Part shown: positions 36,599 to 46,233 of the stretch, in pieces | Numbering within the stretch: the first letter of the stretch is position 1 | Layout of the letters: each line of letters opens with the position of its first letter | Assembly (NCBI RefSeq): GCF_004343585.1 | Contig: NZ_SLYW01000003.1 | Location: 682,001 to 746,000 of the forward strand | Origin: Neorhizobium sp. JUb45 | GTDB taxonomy: Bacteria; Pseudomonadota; Alphaproteobacteria; Rhizobiales; Rhizobiaceae | Direction: 5' to 3' | DNA length: 64,000 bases | Notes under the pieces: generated by a model | What the model was told of the DNA's origin: nothing | What the model saw: the letters and a program-made list of their open reading frames with translations, nothing else | Database searches by the model: none | Program-made: the position numbers and the translations under genes

Positions 36599-37330
36599 AT
36601 GACATACGCTGTCGAAAAAACAGGCCTCGATGTCCCGCGCGATTGGGTCATTGCCGCGACGGTCAGTGCCGCGCGTGCCGCCTTTTCCGGCCTCCAAGCA
36701 CTGAGCGATGTGGAAATTGCTCAAGGTGCCCGGTTCCTGCGATCCGAGGATGGTGAGCGTTACCGCGCGGCGCATCTTCTGAAGCGTCATCTGCTTGGGG
36801 CGACAACCGGAGAACGGCCGCAAGAATTGCAGTTCGATCGCGAGGTTAACGGCAAGCCGGTGCTGCGAGGCATCACGCCGCTTGATTTCAACCTGTCGCA
36901 TAGTGATGACTGGGTGATTGCCGGTGTCTCGTTGACCGGCCGTATCGGTGTCGATGTCGAAGCAGAACGGCCCGAACCTTTCTGGCGAGAGATTGCCGGA
37001 TCATTCCTGACGCCGGCCGAGCTGGTCGCTGCGCGCGACAGTGATTTTCTGAAATTCTGGACGGCGAAGGAAGCTGGGTTGAAGGCGCATGGCGCAGGTT
37101 TTGCCATCATGCCGAATGGCGTCACCGTTGCCGAAGACGGAGATGGCTTTGCGATGCAGGTGGAGAGCATGGTCTTGCGCTGCTCGTGGCAGGGGTTGGA
37201 CGAGACGCATATGCTGGCTGTGGCAACGACAGGCGACATGCCGGAAATCGCCATCTGCCGGAATGCCGCAGAACTGACGGCGGCATTGGAGCGTATCAGC
37301 GTTCCCGTTTCGGCAGCGGCTTCAGGCTGA
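36599..37330 (+). CDS. 4'-phosphopantetheinyl transferase superfamily protein
   Basis: 243 aa. The magnesium and CoA-binding motifs RIGVDVEAERP (about residue 115) and FLKFWTAKEAGLKAHG (about 152-167) are the signatures of Sfp/AcpT-type transferases. It would transfer phosphopantetheine from CoA to a carrier protein serine. No carrier protein, NRPS or PKS gene is within the window, so its partner is elsewhere. ATG at 36599; GTG 36587 is an alternative. Convergent with eutC. Confidence 0.85.
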   Translation: MTYAVEKTGLDVPRDWVIAATVSAARAAFSGLQALSDVEIAQGARFLRSEDGERYRAAHLLKRHLLGATTGERPQELQFDREVNGKPVLRGITPLDFNLSHSDDWVIAGVSLTGRIGVDVEAERPEPFWREIAGSFLTPAELVAARDSDFLKFWTAKEAGLKAHGAGFAIMPNGVTVAEDGDGFAMQVESMVLRCSWQGLDETHMLAVATTGDMPEIAICRNAAELTAALERISVPVSAAASG

Positions 37331-37386
37331 CAAACCTCCTGCAGGCAGGAAAGGCCTGTCGGGCGTCAATGCCCGGCCATGCCGCC

Positions 37387-38166
37387 TCACGCCAGCTTGG
37401 CCACGGCATCTTTCAAGCCGACGCCGCTGACGCGGGTTCTGATGGCGGATTCGACCAGATCGGTGATCGCCTGCGCCGCAATCTCGCAGGACAGGCCGCC
37501 ATCGCGGATGTTGGAGATGCAATTGCGCTTTGAATCCGGCGTGCCGATCAGCGGGTCATAGGTGATATAGGCGCCAAGACTGTCGGCGGCGGAGAGACCG
37601 GGGCGCTCGCCAATCAGCACGATCGTCAATCTTGCACCAAGCGCCTCGCCGATCGGATCGCCAAGCGCCACCCGTCCCTGTTCCGCAAGAACGATCGGCG
37701 CAAGAGCAAGGCCCAGCGCGCGAAGGCGGGCCGCCAGAGGCTCGATCAGCGCTACCGCATTCGTCTCGACGGCGCTGGAAGACAGGCCGTCCGCCACCAC
37801 AATGGCGATGTCCGCGGTCGTTTCGCCGCGCAGTGTTTCAAGGCTGTTGCGCGAAGCCTCCGACAACTGGCGTCCAAGATCGGGCCTGCGCACATAGATG
37901 CTGCGATCGGTGGCGCAGCTTTCCACCGAAACGGAGGGCAGGCCGAGTTCCTGCAGCCGCTGCGCAAGATTTTCGCGATCGACCAGCGACCACACGGCTT
38001 CGCGGGCGCGGGCATGATCGAGCAGAAAGGACTGCGTGGCGCGGGTCGGCAGGCCGGCACCGAAGCGGCCGAGCGCCACGCGGGCATCGGTCATCTCCTT
38101 CAGATCGATCGGTGGTGCGATTTCCACCTCATCGGCCGGCGTCATGATGGCAGCGGTCTTGGACAT
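37387..38166 (-). CDS. eutC: ethanolamine ammonia-lyase small subunit EutC
   Basis: 259 aa small subunit of the adenosylcobalamin-dependent lyase that converts ethanolamine into acetaldehyde and ammonia. Family features include RVALGRFGAGLPTRATQSFLLDHARAREAV near the N-terminus, ADGLSSSAVETNA in the middle, and IGERPGLSAADSLGAYITY, NCISNIRDGGLS near the C-terminus. It begins 1 base after the eutB stop. It is the last gene of the long minus-strand train. There is no eutA reactivase or microcompartment shell gene nearby. Confidence 0.94.
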   Translation of the reverse strand: MSKTAAIMTPADEVEIAPPIDLKEMTDARVALGRFGAGLPTRATQSFLLDHARAREAVWSLVDRENLAQRLQELGLPSVSVESCATDRSIYVRRPDLGRQLSEASRNSLETLRGETTADIAIVVADGLSSSAVETNAVALIEPLAARLRALGLALAPIVLAEQGRVALGDPIGEALGARLTIVLIGERPGLSAADSLGAYITYDPLIGTPDSKRNCISNIRDGGLSCEIAAQAITDLVESAIRTRVSGVGLKDAVAKLA

Positions 38167-38167
38167 G

Positions 38168-39559
38168 TCAGGCTCCGATGAGATTGGAATTCTGCAGATA
38201 GCCGGTCAGGGCCGGTGGTGCGCCCACCAGCGTGCCATGGGCATTGGTGAGGCCGACATTCATCAGCCATTGTTCGAATTCCGGTGCCGGCGGACGGCTC
38301 AGCGTTTCGCGACAATACACGGCGTCATGGTGCGACAGCGATTGATAGTTCAGCATGATGTCGTCGGCGCCAGGAACGGTGATGACGAAATTGACATTGG
38401 CGGCGCAGAGAAGCGTCAGCAGCGCGTCCATGTCTTCCTGATCGGCATCGGCATGGTTGGTGTAGCAGACGTCGACGCCCATAGGCAGGCCGAGAAGCTT
38501 GCCGCAGAAATGGTCTTCCAGTCCGGCGCGGATGATCTGCTTGCCGTTGAAGAGATATTCAGGGCCGATGAACCCGACCACGGTGTTGACCAGCAGCGGT
38601 GAGAATTCGCGGGCAACGGCATAGGCGCGCACTTCCATCGTCTGCTGGTCGACACCGAAATGTGCATCGGCGGAAAGCGCCGCACCCTGACCGGTTTCGA
38701 AATACATCACATTGGCGCCGGGCATGCCGCGCTTCAGTGAGCGGCCCGCATCATAGGCTTCGCGCAGCAGCGCGAGATCGACACCAAAACCGGAATTGGC
38801 CTTTTGCGATCCCGCCACCGATTGAAAGACGAGATCGACCGGCGCGCCCGCCTCGATCGCCTTGATTGCCGTCGTTACGTGGCCGAGGCAGCAGGTCTGG
38901 GTGGGAATGGCCAACCGCTCGCGCAACTCATCGAGAAGCGAGACGATGCGGATATAATCCTCGGTGCTGTCGGTTGCCGGGTTCACCCCGATCACCGCGT
39001 CACCCGATCCCATCAGCAAGCCGTCGATGGCGGAGGCTGCGATGCCGCGGCTGTCGTCGGTCGGGTGGTTGGGCTGGTTGCGGGTGGAAAGACGTCCGGT
39101 AATGCCGATCGTGTTGCGGAAGCGGGTGACCACTTCGCGCTTGGCGGCAACCGAAATCAGGTCCTGCAGCCGCATGATTTTTGATACAGCCGCCACCATT
39201 TCCGGCGTGAGACCATATGTGACCGCCTCCAACTGACGCTGACCGGTTTCGGGCCTGAGCAGCCATTCGCGAAAATCGCCCACCGTCATCGAGGAAATGG
39301 GGGCAAAAGCGCGGGCATCGTGCTGGTCGGCGATCAGTTGAGAAACCTCGTCGGTTTCGCAGGGGATCAGCTCTTCCGACAGAAACGTTTTCAGCGGCAG
39401 GTCGGCCAGCGCCATCTGCGCCGCCAGCCGTTCCACCGGCCCATCGGCGGCGATGCCGGCCAGCTGATCGCCCGATTTTTCCGGCGTCGCCTTGGCCATC
39501 AGCTGCTTGAGGTCATCAAAGCGGAAGACGGTATTTTCGATCGTGGTGCGATAGGACAT
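38168..39559 (-). CDS. eutB: ethanolamine ammonia-lyase large subunit EutB
   Basis: 463 aa, the usual length (about 453-465). Typical segments are FRFDDLKQLMAKATPEKSGD near the N-terminus, GITGRLSTRNQPNHPTDD, VIGVNPATDS, CLGHVTTAI, and FETGQGAALSADAHFGVDQQT toward the C-terminus; the beta/alpha barrel binds cobalamin and substrate. It is 7 bases downstream of the phosphatase-family gene. Requires adenosylcobalamin, whose synthesis genes are not in the window. Confidence 0.95.
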   Translation of the reverse strand: MSYRTTIENTVFRFDDLKQLMAKATPEKSGDQLAGIAADGPVERLAAQMALADLPLKTFLSEELIPCETDEVSQLIADQHDARAFAPISSMTVGDFREWLLRPETGQRQLEAVTYGLTPEMVAAVSKIMRLQDLISVAAKREVVTRFRNTIGITGRLSTRNQPNHPTDDSRGIAASAIDGLLMGSGDAVIGVNPATDSTEDYIRIVSLLDELRERLAIPTQTCCLGHVTTAIKAIEAGAPVDLVFQSVAGSQKANSGFGVDLALLREAYDAGRSLKRGMPGANVMYFETGQGAALSADAHFGVDQQTMEVRAYAVAREFSPLLVNTVVGFIGPEYLFNGKQIIRAGLEDHFCGKLLGLPMGVDVCYTNHADADQEDMDALLTLLCAANVNFVITVPGADDIMLNYQSLSHHDAVYCRETLSRPPAPEFEQWLMNVGLTNAHGTLVGAPPALTGYLQNSNLIGA

Positions 39560-39566
39560 GAGCTGC

Positions 39567-40355
39567 TTACTGGTTCAGGAATGCCAAGGCTTCGTCATGA
39601 AGCTTGGGTGTGGCGCTGGCCAGCACCCGGCCTTCCGAGTGGATCGAAAGCGGTTTTCCCTCCCAATCGGTAATGCAGCCTCCTGAACCCTGCACCACCG
39701 GCACCAATGCCATGTAATCGTACGGCTGCAGCCCGGTTTCAAGCACCAAGTCGCAATGACCGGATGCCAGCAGGCCATAAATATAACAATCGCCACCGAA
39801 ACGTCGCAGTTTTGCCCCCCGCGACAGTGTTTCGAATTTTTGTGCCTCGTCGTCTGCAAACATGTCGGGTGAGGTCGTGTAGAAACGCGCCTCTGGAATG
39901 CTCTGGCATTCGCTGGTGCGCGCCGGCTTGCCCGCAAACACGGTTCCATCAGGTCCGCCCTGCCAGCGCTCGCCGGTGGCCGGCATGTCGATCATGCCGC
40001 AGAACGGCTTTTCCTCGAATGTCAGCGAGATCAGCGTGCCGAACAGCGGAAAGCCGGTGATGAAACTTTTCGTGCCGTCGATCGGATCGAGCACCCAGGT
40101 AAATGCATTGCCGGGCTTGATGCCCATTTCCTCGCCATAGATACCGTGTTCGGGAAAGCGTGCCTCAATCATATCCCGCAGATGTTTTTCGATCGTGCGA
40201 TCGGCGATCGTCACCGGGCTTTCGTCGAGTTTCGAAATGATGTCGAGCGGCGTGCGAAAATAGGAAAGCGCCAACGGTCTTGCCGCATCGGCAAGCTCGG
40301 CTGCGAAGGCCAGATAGGTTTTCGCATCAGTCGCGGTGAGGTCTGACAGAGGCAT
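39567..40355 (-). CDS. inositol monophosphatase/HisN-like phosphatase
   Basis: 262 aa. Metal-binding IMPase motifs: GEEMG (about 70), LDPIDGTKSFITGFPLFGTLI (about 86-105) and GGDCYIYGLLASGHCD near 195, followed by the C-terminal D-Y-M-A region. It is closest in pattern to histidinol-phosphatase/inositol phosphatase types. The start codon overlaps the preceding stop by one base (TAATG), so it is coupled to the kinase-like gene. Within this operon it may remove a phosphate from an ethanolamine-containing intermediate, but the substrate is unproven. Confidence 0.85.
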   Translation of the reverse strand: MPLSDLTATDAKTYLAFAAELADAARPLALSYFRTPLDIISKLDESPVTIADRTIEKHLRDMIEARFPEHGIYGEEMGIKPGNAFTWVLDPIDGTKSFITGFPLFGTLISLTFEEKPFCGMIDMPATGERWQGGPDGTVFAGKPARTSECQSIPEARFYTTSPDMFADDEAQKFETLSRGAKLRRFGGDCYIYGLLASGHCDLVLETGLQPYDYMALVPVVQGSGGCITDWEGKPLSIHSEGRVLASATPKLHDEALAFLNQ

Positions 40356-41290
40356 TACAGGGCTTTCAAAAAGAGCGGCCAGCGCGGATCGTGAATGATC
40401 GAGCGTGCCCGCATGTGTTTCCAGATGCCGTATTTGTAGAAATCGAAATCGAGCGTGGAGATGCGGTTCTGCACCATCGCCCAGGTGCTCCACTTGATAT
40501 CGGCCAGCGCCTTGTGGACGATGAAGCGGGCATGCTGGCCCTTGTCGTAGCGGCCGAAATATTCCTCGATGATCTCACAGTCGATATCCTCGCTGAAGAA
40601 CATCTCGCCGCTCCAGATCGCGAGATCGTACAGCCGCTCGTTGTTGGAGGCATATTCGAAATCGATCAGCTTGATCGACTTGTCGTTGCCGACGAGAAAA
40701 TTGCCGGGCATCGGGTCGTTGAAACAGGGCACGAGATCGAGGCCGGCGGCTTCCAGCGCTGCGCGGGCCTGTTTGTAGGAGCGGTAGAGCCAGTCATGAT
40801 CGAGCGGCCAGTGTCCGCCGAGTTCGCGCACCTGCGCGTAATGCTCCTCGATCATGTCGAACACGGTTTTCGTCAGCGGCAGAGCAGGGGCCTCGTGAAA
40901 CCGGCGATAGACCCGCACGGCCTCGGCGCGGATATGCGGGTCGGCAAAATCGCGATGGGTGGAGGGGCGCCGGCCATCGATGAATTCGGCGATCTCGATA
41001 TCCATGTGGTCGAGATAATCGAAGGTTTTCGGCCCGACTCCGATCGTTTCCGCCTGTTTGCTGGCGGCGGCCGCTGCCTTGCGGTCGATGAACATTTCCG
41101 TGCCGCGGCCGGGGATTTTCAGGAAATAGCCGAGCGCGTCGCCCTCGACCTCGATGCGAAAATTGGTGTTGCTGATGCCGCCGGTGACAGGGCGATATCT
41201 CAGACGGCGTCCCTTCCAGGCTTGCACCTGAACGATGGCCGTCTCGACCGCCCGTTCGGCGTCGGACTTTGCCATTCCCAGTTCGTTCAT
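40355..41290 (-). CDS. choline/ethanolamine-kinase-like phosphotransferase, first copy
   Basis: 311 aa with the aminoglycoside/choline kinase fold. N-lobe: RYRPVTGGISNTNFRIEV near residue 35 and FLKIPGRG near 58. The catalytic loop reads LVPCFNDPMPGN (about residue 190): the usual histidine of H-x-D is phenylalanine while the catalytic Asp and Asn are kept. KLIDFEYAS supplies the metal ligand. Predicted to phosphorylate a small alcohol or amine-containing substrate. It is coupled to the IMPase gene after it. The upstream gap of 35 bases separates it from the second kinase. An alternative start is 41275. Confidence 0.85.
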   Translation of the reverse strand: MNELGMAKSDAERAVETAIVQVQAWKGRRLRYRPVTGGISNTNFRIEVEGDALGYFLKIPGRGTEMFIDRKAAAAASKQAETIGVGPKTFDYLDHMDIEIAEFIDGRRPSTHRDFADPHIRAEAVRVYRRFHEAPALPLTKTVFDMIEEHYAQVRELGGHWPLDHDWLYRSYKQARAALEAAGLDLVPCFNDPMPGNFLVGNDKSIKLIDFEYASNNERLYDLAIWSGEMFFSEDIDCEIIEEYFGRYDKGQHARFIVHKALADIKWSTWAMVQNRISTLDFDFYKYGIWKHMRARSIIHDPRWPLFLKAL

Positions 41291-41325
41291 GTCGTCGTTC
41301 CCATTTTTTGTTTTTGTGGGTCGTT

Positions 41326-42291
41326 TCAGAGATTGCGCAGCCGCCCTTCGAAATCGGGATGGCCGAGTGCCATGCGGCAGCGCAGGAAACGCCAGCCGGC
41401 ATATTTCAGGAATTCTATGCCGCGCGGCGGCGAACGCATTTCGAGGATCAGGCTGCGCAAGGCCCAGTAGAAATCGTCGGCTGCGGCATAGATGCGGCAG
41501 CGGTTGAAGGCCTTTTCGCTGAAGGCACCGTCGTGGATTTCCAGAAGCGGCTTCATGGCGGTCTCGAACTGGTAGAGTTCGTTCATCTGCACGCCGAGCT
41601 GATAATAGGGGTCCATATCGCCGGCCATGTCGAAATCGACCAGTTGAAGCGCGCCGTCCGGTCCCAGCATGATATTGGAGGAATGCGGATCGCCATGCGC
41701 CGGGCGAATATCGACGCCTGCCGCCTGGATCGCCTCACGCATCGGCTTCATCCATGAGAGCATCCAGTCCGCATCGCCGGGCAGCGGGACCGGGCCGGTG
41801 GAAACGATGTGCCAGAGCAGGTCGATACCATCGAAGACGGACCAGCGCCGTCCGAACAGCTCACCGCCGGCAATGGTCTTCTGCATTTCGACAAGTTGCG
41901 CCGCTCGGTCGGGATGCATCAGGTCGTCTATCTTGGCCGAGCGCCAGTTTTCATCGAGACGGGCAAACAGGATGCTTTGCGTCTCATTGTCGTAATCGAC
42001 GGGCTCGGGCGAAAAACCCAGCTGGTGAAGGCGATCCGCCGCCGCAAAGGCAATGTCGTCATCCACGAGTTCCTTCACCTCGTCTATCCCGAAGCGCAGG
42101 AAATAGGCGGGCGCCGCGCCATCCACGGCAACCTCGAAGGAGCAGGATTCCACCGCCTGGTAGGATGGAGAGGCAACGGCCGGCATGGCCGGCCGGTAGG
42201 TGACGCTGCCGTTTTCGAGGACGGAAAAGGCGCGCAGCGCCTGTTCCGCCCGGATTTCGAAAACATTGCTGGGAGTGCCCGGTGTCTTCAT
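41326..42291 (-). CDS. choline/ethanolamine-kinase-like phosphotransferase, second copy
   Basis: 321 aa, same fold as the next gene but clearly diverged. The catalytic loop is canonical, PAHGDPHSSN near residue 205, and LVDFDMAGD follows about 15 residues on. The N-lobe is short of clear glycine motifs. The ATG start overlaps the amidohydrolase stop by 4 bases (ATGA), so they are translationally coupled. With the other kinase it may form a heterodimer or act on two substrates. Confidence 0.82.
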   Translation of the reverse strand: MKTPGTPSNVFEIRAEQALRAFSVLENGSVTYRPAMPAVASPSYQAVESCSFEVAVDGAAPAYFLRFGIDEVKELVDDDIAFAAADRLHQLGFSPEPVDYDNETQSILFARLDENWRSAKIDDLMHPDRAAQLVEMQKTIAGGELFGRRWSVFDGIDLLWHIVSTGPVPLPGDADWMLSWMKPMREAIQAAGVDIRPAHGDPHSSNIMLGPDGALQLVDFDMAGDMDPYYQLGVQMNELYQFETAMKPLLEIHDGAFSEKAFNRCRIYAAADDFYWALRSLILEMRSPPRGIEFLKYAGWRFLRCRMALGHPDFEGRLRNL

Positions 42292-43577
42292 TCAGCCGCC
42301 TCTTTTATCTGCGCGACATTCACGCCCTCGCAGGCCATCCTGTAGAGCATGTCGGCAACGATCTGGGTTCCGAGGGCATGGTCCTCGGGACTGGTGAATT
42401 CGGTGGGGTGATGGATGACGCCGTCCCGGCTGTGCACGGCCAGCACGACAGACGGGCAGACGTCGTTGACGGCAACCGCATCATGGCCGCCGATCGTATC
42501 GAGATGTCGGGCGCTCTCGCCATGGCTCGCCGCTGCCTCTTCGGCCATGGCGATCAGATCGGCGGAAAAGCGGCCGGCCCGACGGCGGTCGATGGATCGC
42601 ACTTCGTAGGAGACTTCTGCTTTCGCGGCAGCTTCCTCGATTTTGACCTTCATCTTGCGTTCGGCCTCGGCCAACACCTCCGGCGAGCCTGAACGCAATT
42701 CGATGAAAAGAACGGCTTCGGAAGGGACGGTGTTGGGTGAGTTCGGAAATACTTCCAGACGACCGACGGACGTATGCAGGTCCAGCCCATGTTCGCCGGC
42801 CATCTGCTTCAGGTCGGCGATCAGATAGGCAGCGCCCAGAACCGCATCCTTGCGCTGCGCCATCGGGGTGGCGCCGGTATGGGCCTGCCGCCCGAGGAAG
42901 GCGAGGCGGTATTTGGTGGCGCCCCAGTGGCGGGTAAAGATGCCGAACCGTTCGCCGACGCTGGAAAGCGTGCTGTCGCCCTCGATATGCAATTCGATCA
43001 AGGCATCGGGGATTTCCACCTTGTCCGTGCCGGCATAACCGATCGCTTCGAGCGACTGCCGCACGGTGATGCCATCGCCATCGGCGCGGTCAAGCGCCCA
43101 GTCCAGTTTCGCCGCACCGGTGAAGACGCTGCTGCCGAGCAGGCTCGGCTGGAAACGCGCGCCTTCCTCGTTGGTCCAGTTGACCACCTGGAAATTGCAG
43201 GCGGAAAGCCGGCCCTCCGCCTTCAAGCGTTCGGTCACGGCAAGGATCGCCTCGCAGGCGGAAATCACGCCAAGCGCGCCATCGAAGCGGCCGCCATTCG
43301 GCTGGCTGTCGATATGGGAGCCGACCATCACCACCGGCGCGTTGGCGCCGGCCAGCGTCATCTTGCCGAACTGGTTGCCGATCGCATCGACCTGCTGCAC
43401 GAAACCGTTCTGCGCAAACCATTGGCCCAGCCAGTCGCGGGCCTCGCCATCGACCTTGGAGAGTGTCAGGCGGGTCATCGAACCGTCCGGCCCGCCGCCG
43501 AAGGTGGAGACGGTCTCCATCATCGTCTGCAGACGGTCGGTATTGATCGGGGCATTGGGGGATAAGGCGTCAGGCAT
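42288..43577 (-). CDS. Zn-dependent M20 amidohydrolase of the hydantoinase/carbamoylase family
   Basis: 429 aa. Metal ligands and dimer motif are recognisable: GSHIDSQPNGGRFDGALGVI (about 80-99), EEGARFQPSLLGSSVFTG (about 127), and RQAHTGATPMAQRKDA near residue 225. The family (AllC, HyuC, beta-ureidopropionase) cleaves N-carbamoyl or related amide bonds. In this operon it could release ethanolamine from an amide or ureido conjugate. The start at 43577 overlaps the end of the deoR gene by 8 bases; ATG 43592 is possible. Confidence 0.88.
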   Translation of the reverse strand: MPDALSPNAPINTDRLQTMMETVSTFGGGPDGSMTRLTLSKVDGEARDWLGQWFAQNGFVQQVDAIGNQFGKMTLAGANAPVVMVGSHIDSQPNGGRFDGALGVISACEAILAVTERLKAEGRLSACNFQVVNWTNEEGARFQPSLLGSSVFTGAAKLDWALDRADGDGITVRQSLEAIGYAGTDKVEIPDALIELHIEGDSTLSSVGERFGIFTRHWGATKYRLAFLGRQAHTGATPMAQRKDAVLGAAYLIADLKQMAGEHGLDLHTSVGRLEVFPNSPNTVPSEAVLFIELRSGSPEVLAEAERKMKVKIEEAAAKAEVSYEVRSIDRRRAGRFSADLIAMAEEAAASHGESARHLDTIGGHDAVAVNDVCPSVVLAVHSRDGVIHHPTEFTSPEDHALGTQIVADMLYRMACEGVNVAQIKEAAE

Positions 43578-44331
43578 GGATGACTTCCACATTCGATTGA
43601 GAAAACTGGTCTGAGAATTCGCGGCCGATGACGCCGCTGGTGATCACGGCATCGATCTCGTTGAGACCGAGCGTGTGAATGGAGCCGAGACGGCCGAATT
43701 TCGAACTGTCGGCGACGATCACCGACTTTTTGGCCTGCGTGCGGGCGATGCGGCGCAGCACCGCTTCGTCCTCGCCGAAATCCATGAAACCGCGCTCGAT
43801 ATGGATGGCGCTGATGGCGATGATGGCGAGGTCGAAAAAATGCTCCTTCAGCGCCGCAACCGTTTCATGGCCGTAGGTGGCCTGATAATCGGAGCGCATG
43901 CGGCCGCCGAGAACCCGCACGCTGGTTTCCGGCGCCGTGAAGAAATGCGATGCAACGGCAATCGAATTGCTGACGACGGTGAGGTCCTTGCGGTTTTCCA
44001 GATGCCTCAGGCAGGCAATCGTGGTCGTGCCGGTGTCGATGAAGATCTTCATCCCATCCTTGACCAGCGATGCCGCGGCCTCGCCGATGCGAGCCTTTTC
44101 CCTGGCGCCTACCCTCAAACGTTCGGCGAATGGCTGGTCGCTCTCGTGCTGATCGACCACGGCGCCACCATAGACACGCCGTGCATAACCGCGCGTCTCC
44201 AGTTCCTTCAGGTCGCGCCGGATCGATTCCTGGCTGACCTGCAACTGGTCCGCCAGTTCCTTCACATTGACCCGCTGCTGCTGCTTCAGCATGTCGAGGA
44301 TCAGCTTGAGGCGGTGTTCGGTAAAACTCAT
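43570..44331 (-). CDS. DeoR-family transcriptional regulator
   Basis: 253 aa. DNA-binding region RLKLILDMLKQQQRVNVKEL and QVSQESIRRDLKELETRGY, then the DeoR sugar/phospho-effector domain with DTGTTTIACLRHL (about 96-108) and a C-terminal VIVADSSKFGR. These repressors usually respond to phosphorylated small molecules, which would suit an operon with kinases. It sits between the transporter and the enzymes and probably controls the whole train from the promoter at about 49.8 kb. Confidence 0.9.
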   Translation of the reverse strand: MSFTEHRLKLILDMLKQQQRVNVKELADQLQVSQESIRRDLKELETRGYARRVYGGAVVDQHESDQPFAERLRVGAREKARIGEAAASLVKDGMKIFIDTGTTTIACLRHLENRKDLTVVSNSIAVASHFFTAPETSVRVLGGRMRSDYQATYGHETVAALKEHFFDLAIIAISAIHIERGFMDFGEDEAVLRRIARTQAKKSVIVADSSKFGRLGSIHTLGLNEIDAVITSGVIGREFSDQFSQSNVEVIHA

Positions 44332-44391
44332 CGGTGTTTCCTGCTTTTTTATAGCAAGGCCGGCAGTCCCAAGACGGCCGACCTCGCGCCT

Positions 44392-46233
44392 TTAATGCGC
44401 CACTGCCTGCCTGCCGCCGGCGATGGTCGTCAGCACCGGCGTCACCAGATGACAGGCGGCAAAATCCTGATTGCCGCGCACCGTCAGGCTTGGGTGGATG
44501 CTCGAACATTTGTCCATGGCACGCGGACAACGCGACTTGAAGCTGCAACCGGGCGGGATATCGATCGGGCTTGGCGGCTCGCCTTCCAGCAGGCAGTCTT
44601 CCGGCTGGTAACGGCGTGTCTCCAGCGTCGGCATGGCGCTCAGAAGCGCCATCGTATAGGGGTGACCCGGATCGAAGAACAGGCGCTCGTTTTCCGCCAG
44701 TTCGAACACCTCGCCGAGATACATCACCGCCACGCGGTTGCAGACCTTCCGCACCATCGCGAGATCGTGGGAGATGAAGATGTAGGTGAGGTCGTATTCT
44801 TTCTGCAGCTTCTGGAACAGGTCGAGCAGCTTGAACTGTTCGGTCTGGTCTAGCGCCGACAGCGTCTCGTCCATGATGAGGATTTCCGGTTCCAGCACCA
44901 GCGCCCGCGCCACGTTGATGCGTTGTCGCTGACCGGCACTGAGCCCATGCGGCAGTTCCTCGTAAAGCTCGGCGGCAAGGCCCACTTCATCCATGACTTT
45001 CAGAACCCGCTCGCGGATCTTGCCGCTGTCCTTCCAGCCATGCGTGCGCAAAGGTCCTTCCAGCATCTTGCCGATGGCGGTGCGCGGTGGCAGCGAACCG
45101 AAGGGGTCCTGCAGCACCATCTGCAGTTTCTTGCGGAATGCCAGAAGATTGCCGCCGGAAAGACGTGAAATGTCGTCTTCCCCGCACAGGACCTGTCCCG
45201 AGCTTGGCAGTTCCAGCCGGCTCAGCAGGCGCATCAGTGTGGACTTGCCGCAACCGGATTCGCCGACAATGGCAAAGCTGTCGCCGCGATGCACGTCGAA
45301 GGTGACGTTGCGCACGGCGCGGACCTGATTGAAGCCGCCGAAACCGGTCTTCTTCTTGACCTTGTAGATCTGCGAGGCGTCGCGCAGGCTGAGCACCACG
45401 TCGCGCTTCTCGTTGAGACGCGGCATCTCGGTCTTTTCCATCCAGATTTTTGGGGTCTGGGCAACGAGATCCCGCGTATAGGCGTAAGCGGGAGAGGCGA
45501 TCAGCTGCTCGGTTTCCTGTTCCTCGACGATGCGGCCCTGTTCCATCACCAGAATGCGGCTGCAGGCTTCCCGGGCGACGGGCAGCGAGGAGGAAACGAA
45601 CAGCACGGCGGTGTCGAATTGTTGCGTCAGCTCCTTCATCAGCCGGATGACCTGGGCAGCGACGGTAACGTCGAGCGGCTGGGTGACATTGTCGGCGATC
45701 AGCAGGGCTGGGTTGGTCACCAGCGCATCGACGATCAACGCACGCTGCATCATGCCGCCGGAAAACTGTGACGGGTAATCGTGGAAGCGGCTGCGGGCAG
45801 ACGGAATGCGCACGGCTTCCAGCAGTTCGATCGTGCGTTTTTCCGCCTCCTGACGCGCGGTGCCCGGCACGACGGCGCGCAGTTTTTCGACGATCTGGGC
45901 ACCGACCGGCAGTGTCGGGTCGAGCGCGCCCATCGGGTTGGCGCCGACATAGGCCACACGGCGGCGCAATGTGCGCATGTCGCCTTCGCCGAGCTGGTAA
46001 ATGTCTTTGCCTTCGAACAGCACGGAACCGGAGCGCAGATGCAGCGGTGCATCCAGCCAGTTGACAACCGTTTTGGACAGCACCGTCTTGCCGGCACCAC
46101 TGGCCCCGACCACGCCGACGATTTCGCGCGGTGCAAGCTGGAAGGACAGGTTGTCGAGCACGACCTTGGCGTTATCGGAACGGCCGGCGGTGACGCTGAC
46201 ATTCTTCAGTTCGAGAAGCGGCTGGTTCATCAT
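44392..46233 (-). CDS. peptide-type ABC transporter, fused double ATP-binding protein
   Basis: 613 aa carrying two ABC ATPase domains in one chain, equivalent to a DppD-DppF fusion. First domain: GVVGASGAGKTVLSK Walker A (about residue 36), QFSGGMMQRALIVDAL signature, LLIADNVTQPLDVT Walker B. Second: AIVGESGCGKSTLMR near 340, LSAGQRQRINVARA, and ILIMDETLSALDQ. The first Walker B has Asn where catalytic Glu normally sits, so that site may be weak. The C-terminal cysteine region (PPGCSFKSRCPRAMDKC) is the oligopeptide ABC motif. Overlaps the permease gene by 4 bases. Confidence 0.92.
   Translation of the reverse strand: MMNQPLLELKNVSVTAGRSDNAKVVLDNLSFQLAPREIVGVVGASGAGKTVLSKTVVNWLDAPLHLRSGSVLFEGKDIYQLGEGDMRTLRRRVAYVGANPMGALDPTLPVGAQIVEKLRAVVPGTARQEAEKRTIELLEAVRIPSARSRFHDYPSQFSGGMMQRALIVDALVTNPALLIADNVTQPLDVTVAAQVIRLMKELTQQFDTAVLFVSSSLPVAREACSRILVMEQGRIVEEQETEQLIASPAYAYTRDLVAQTPKIWMEKTEMPRLNEKRDVVLSLRDASQIYKVKKKTGFGGFNQVRAVRNVTFDVHRGDSFAIVGESGCGKSTLMRLLSRLELPSSGQVLCGEDDISRLSGGNLLAFRKKLQMVLQDPFGSLPPRTAIGKMLEGPLRTHGWKDSGKIRERVLKVMDEVGLAAELYEELPHGLSAGQRQRINVARALVLEPEILIMDETLSALDQTEQFKLLDLFQKLQKEYDLTYIFISHDLAMVRKVCNRVAVMYLGEVFELAENERLFFDPGHPYTMALLSAMPTLETRRYQPEDCLLEGEPPSPIDIPPGCSFKSRCPRAMDKCSSIHPSLTVRGNQDFAACHLVTPVLTTIAGGRQAVAH

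Noticed and set aside
37387..39559. Adenosylcobalamin riboswitch near eutBC
   Set aside because: I looked for the conserved B12-box type sequence and the expected leader. EutBC are internal genes with almost no intergenic space, and none was visible at the operon start either.
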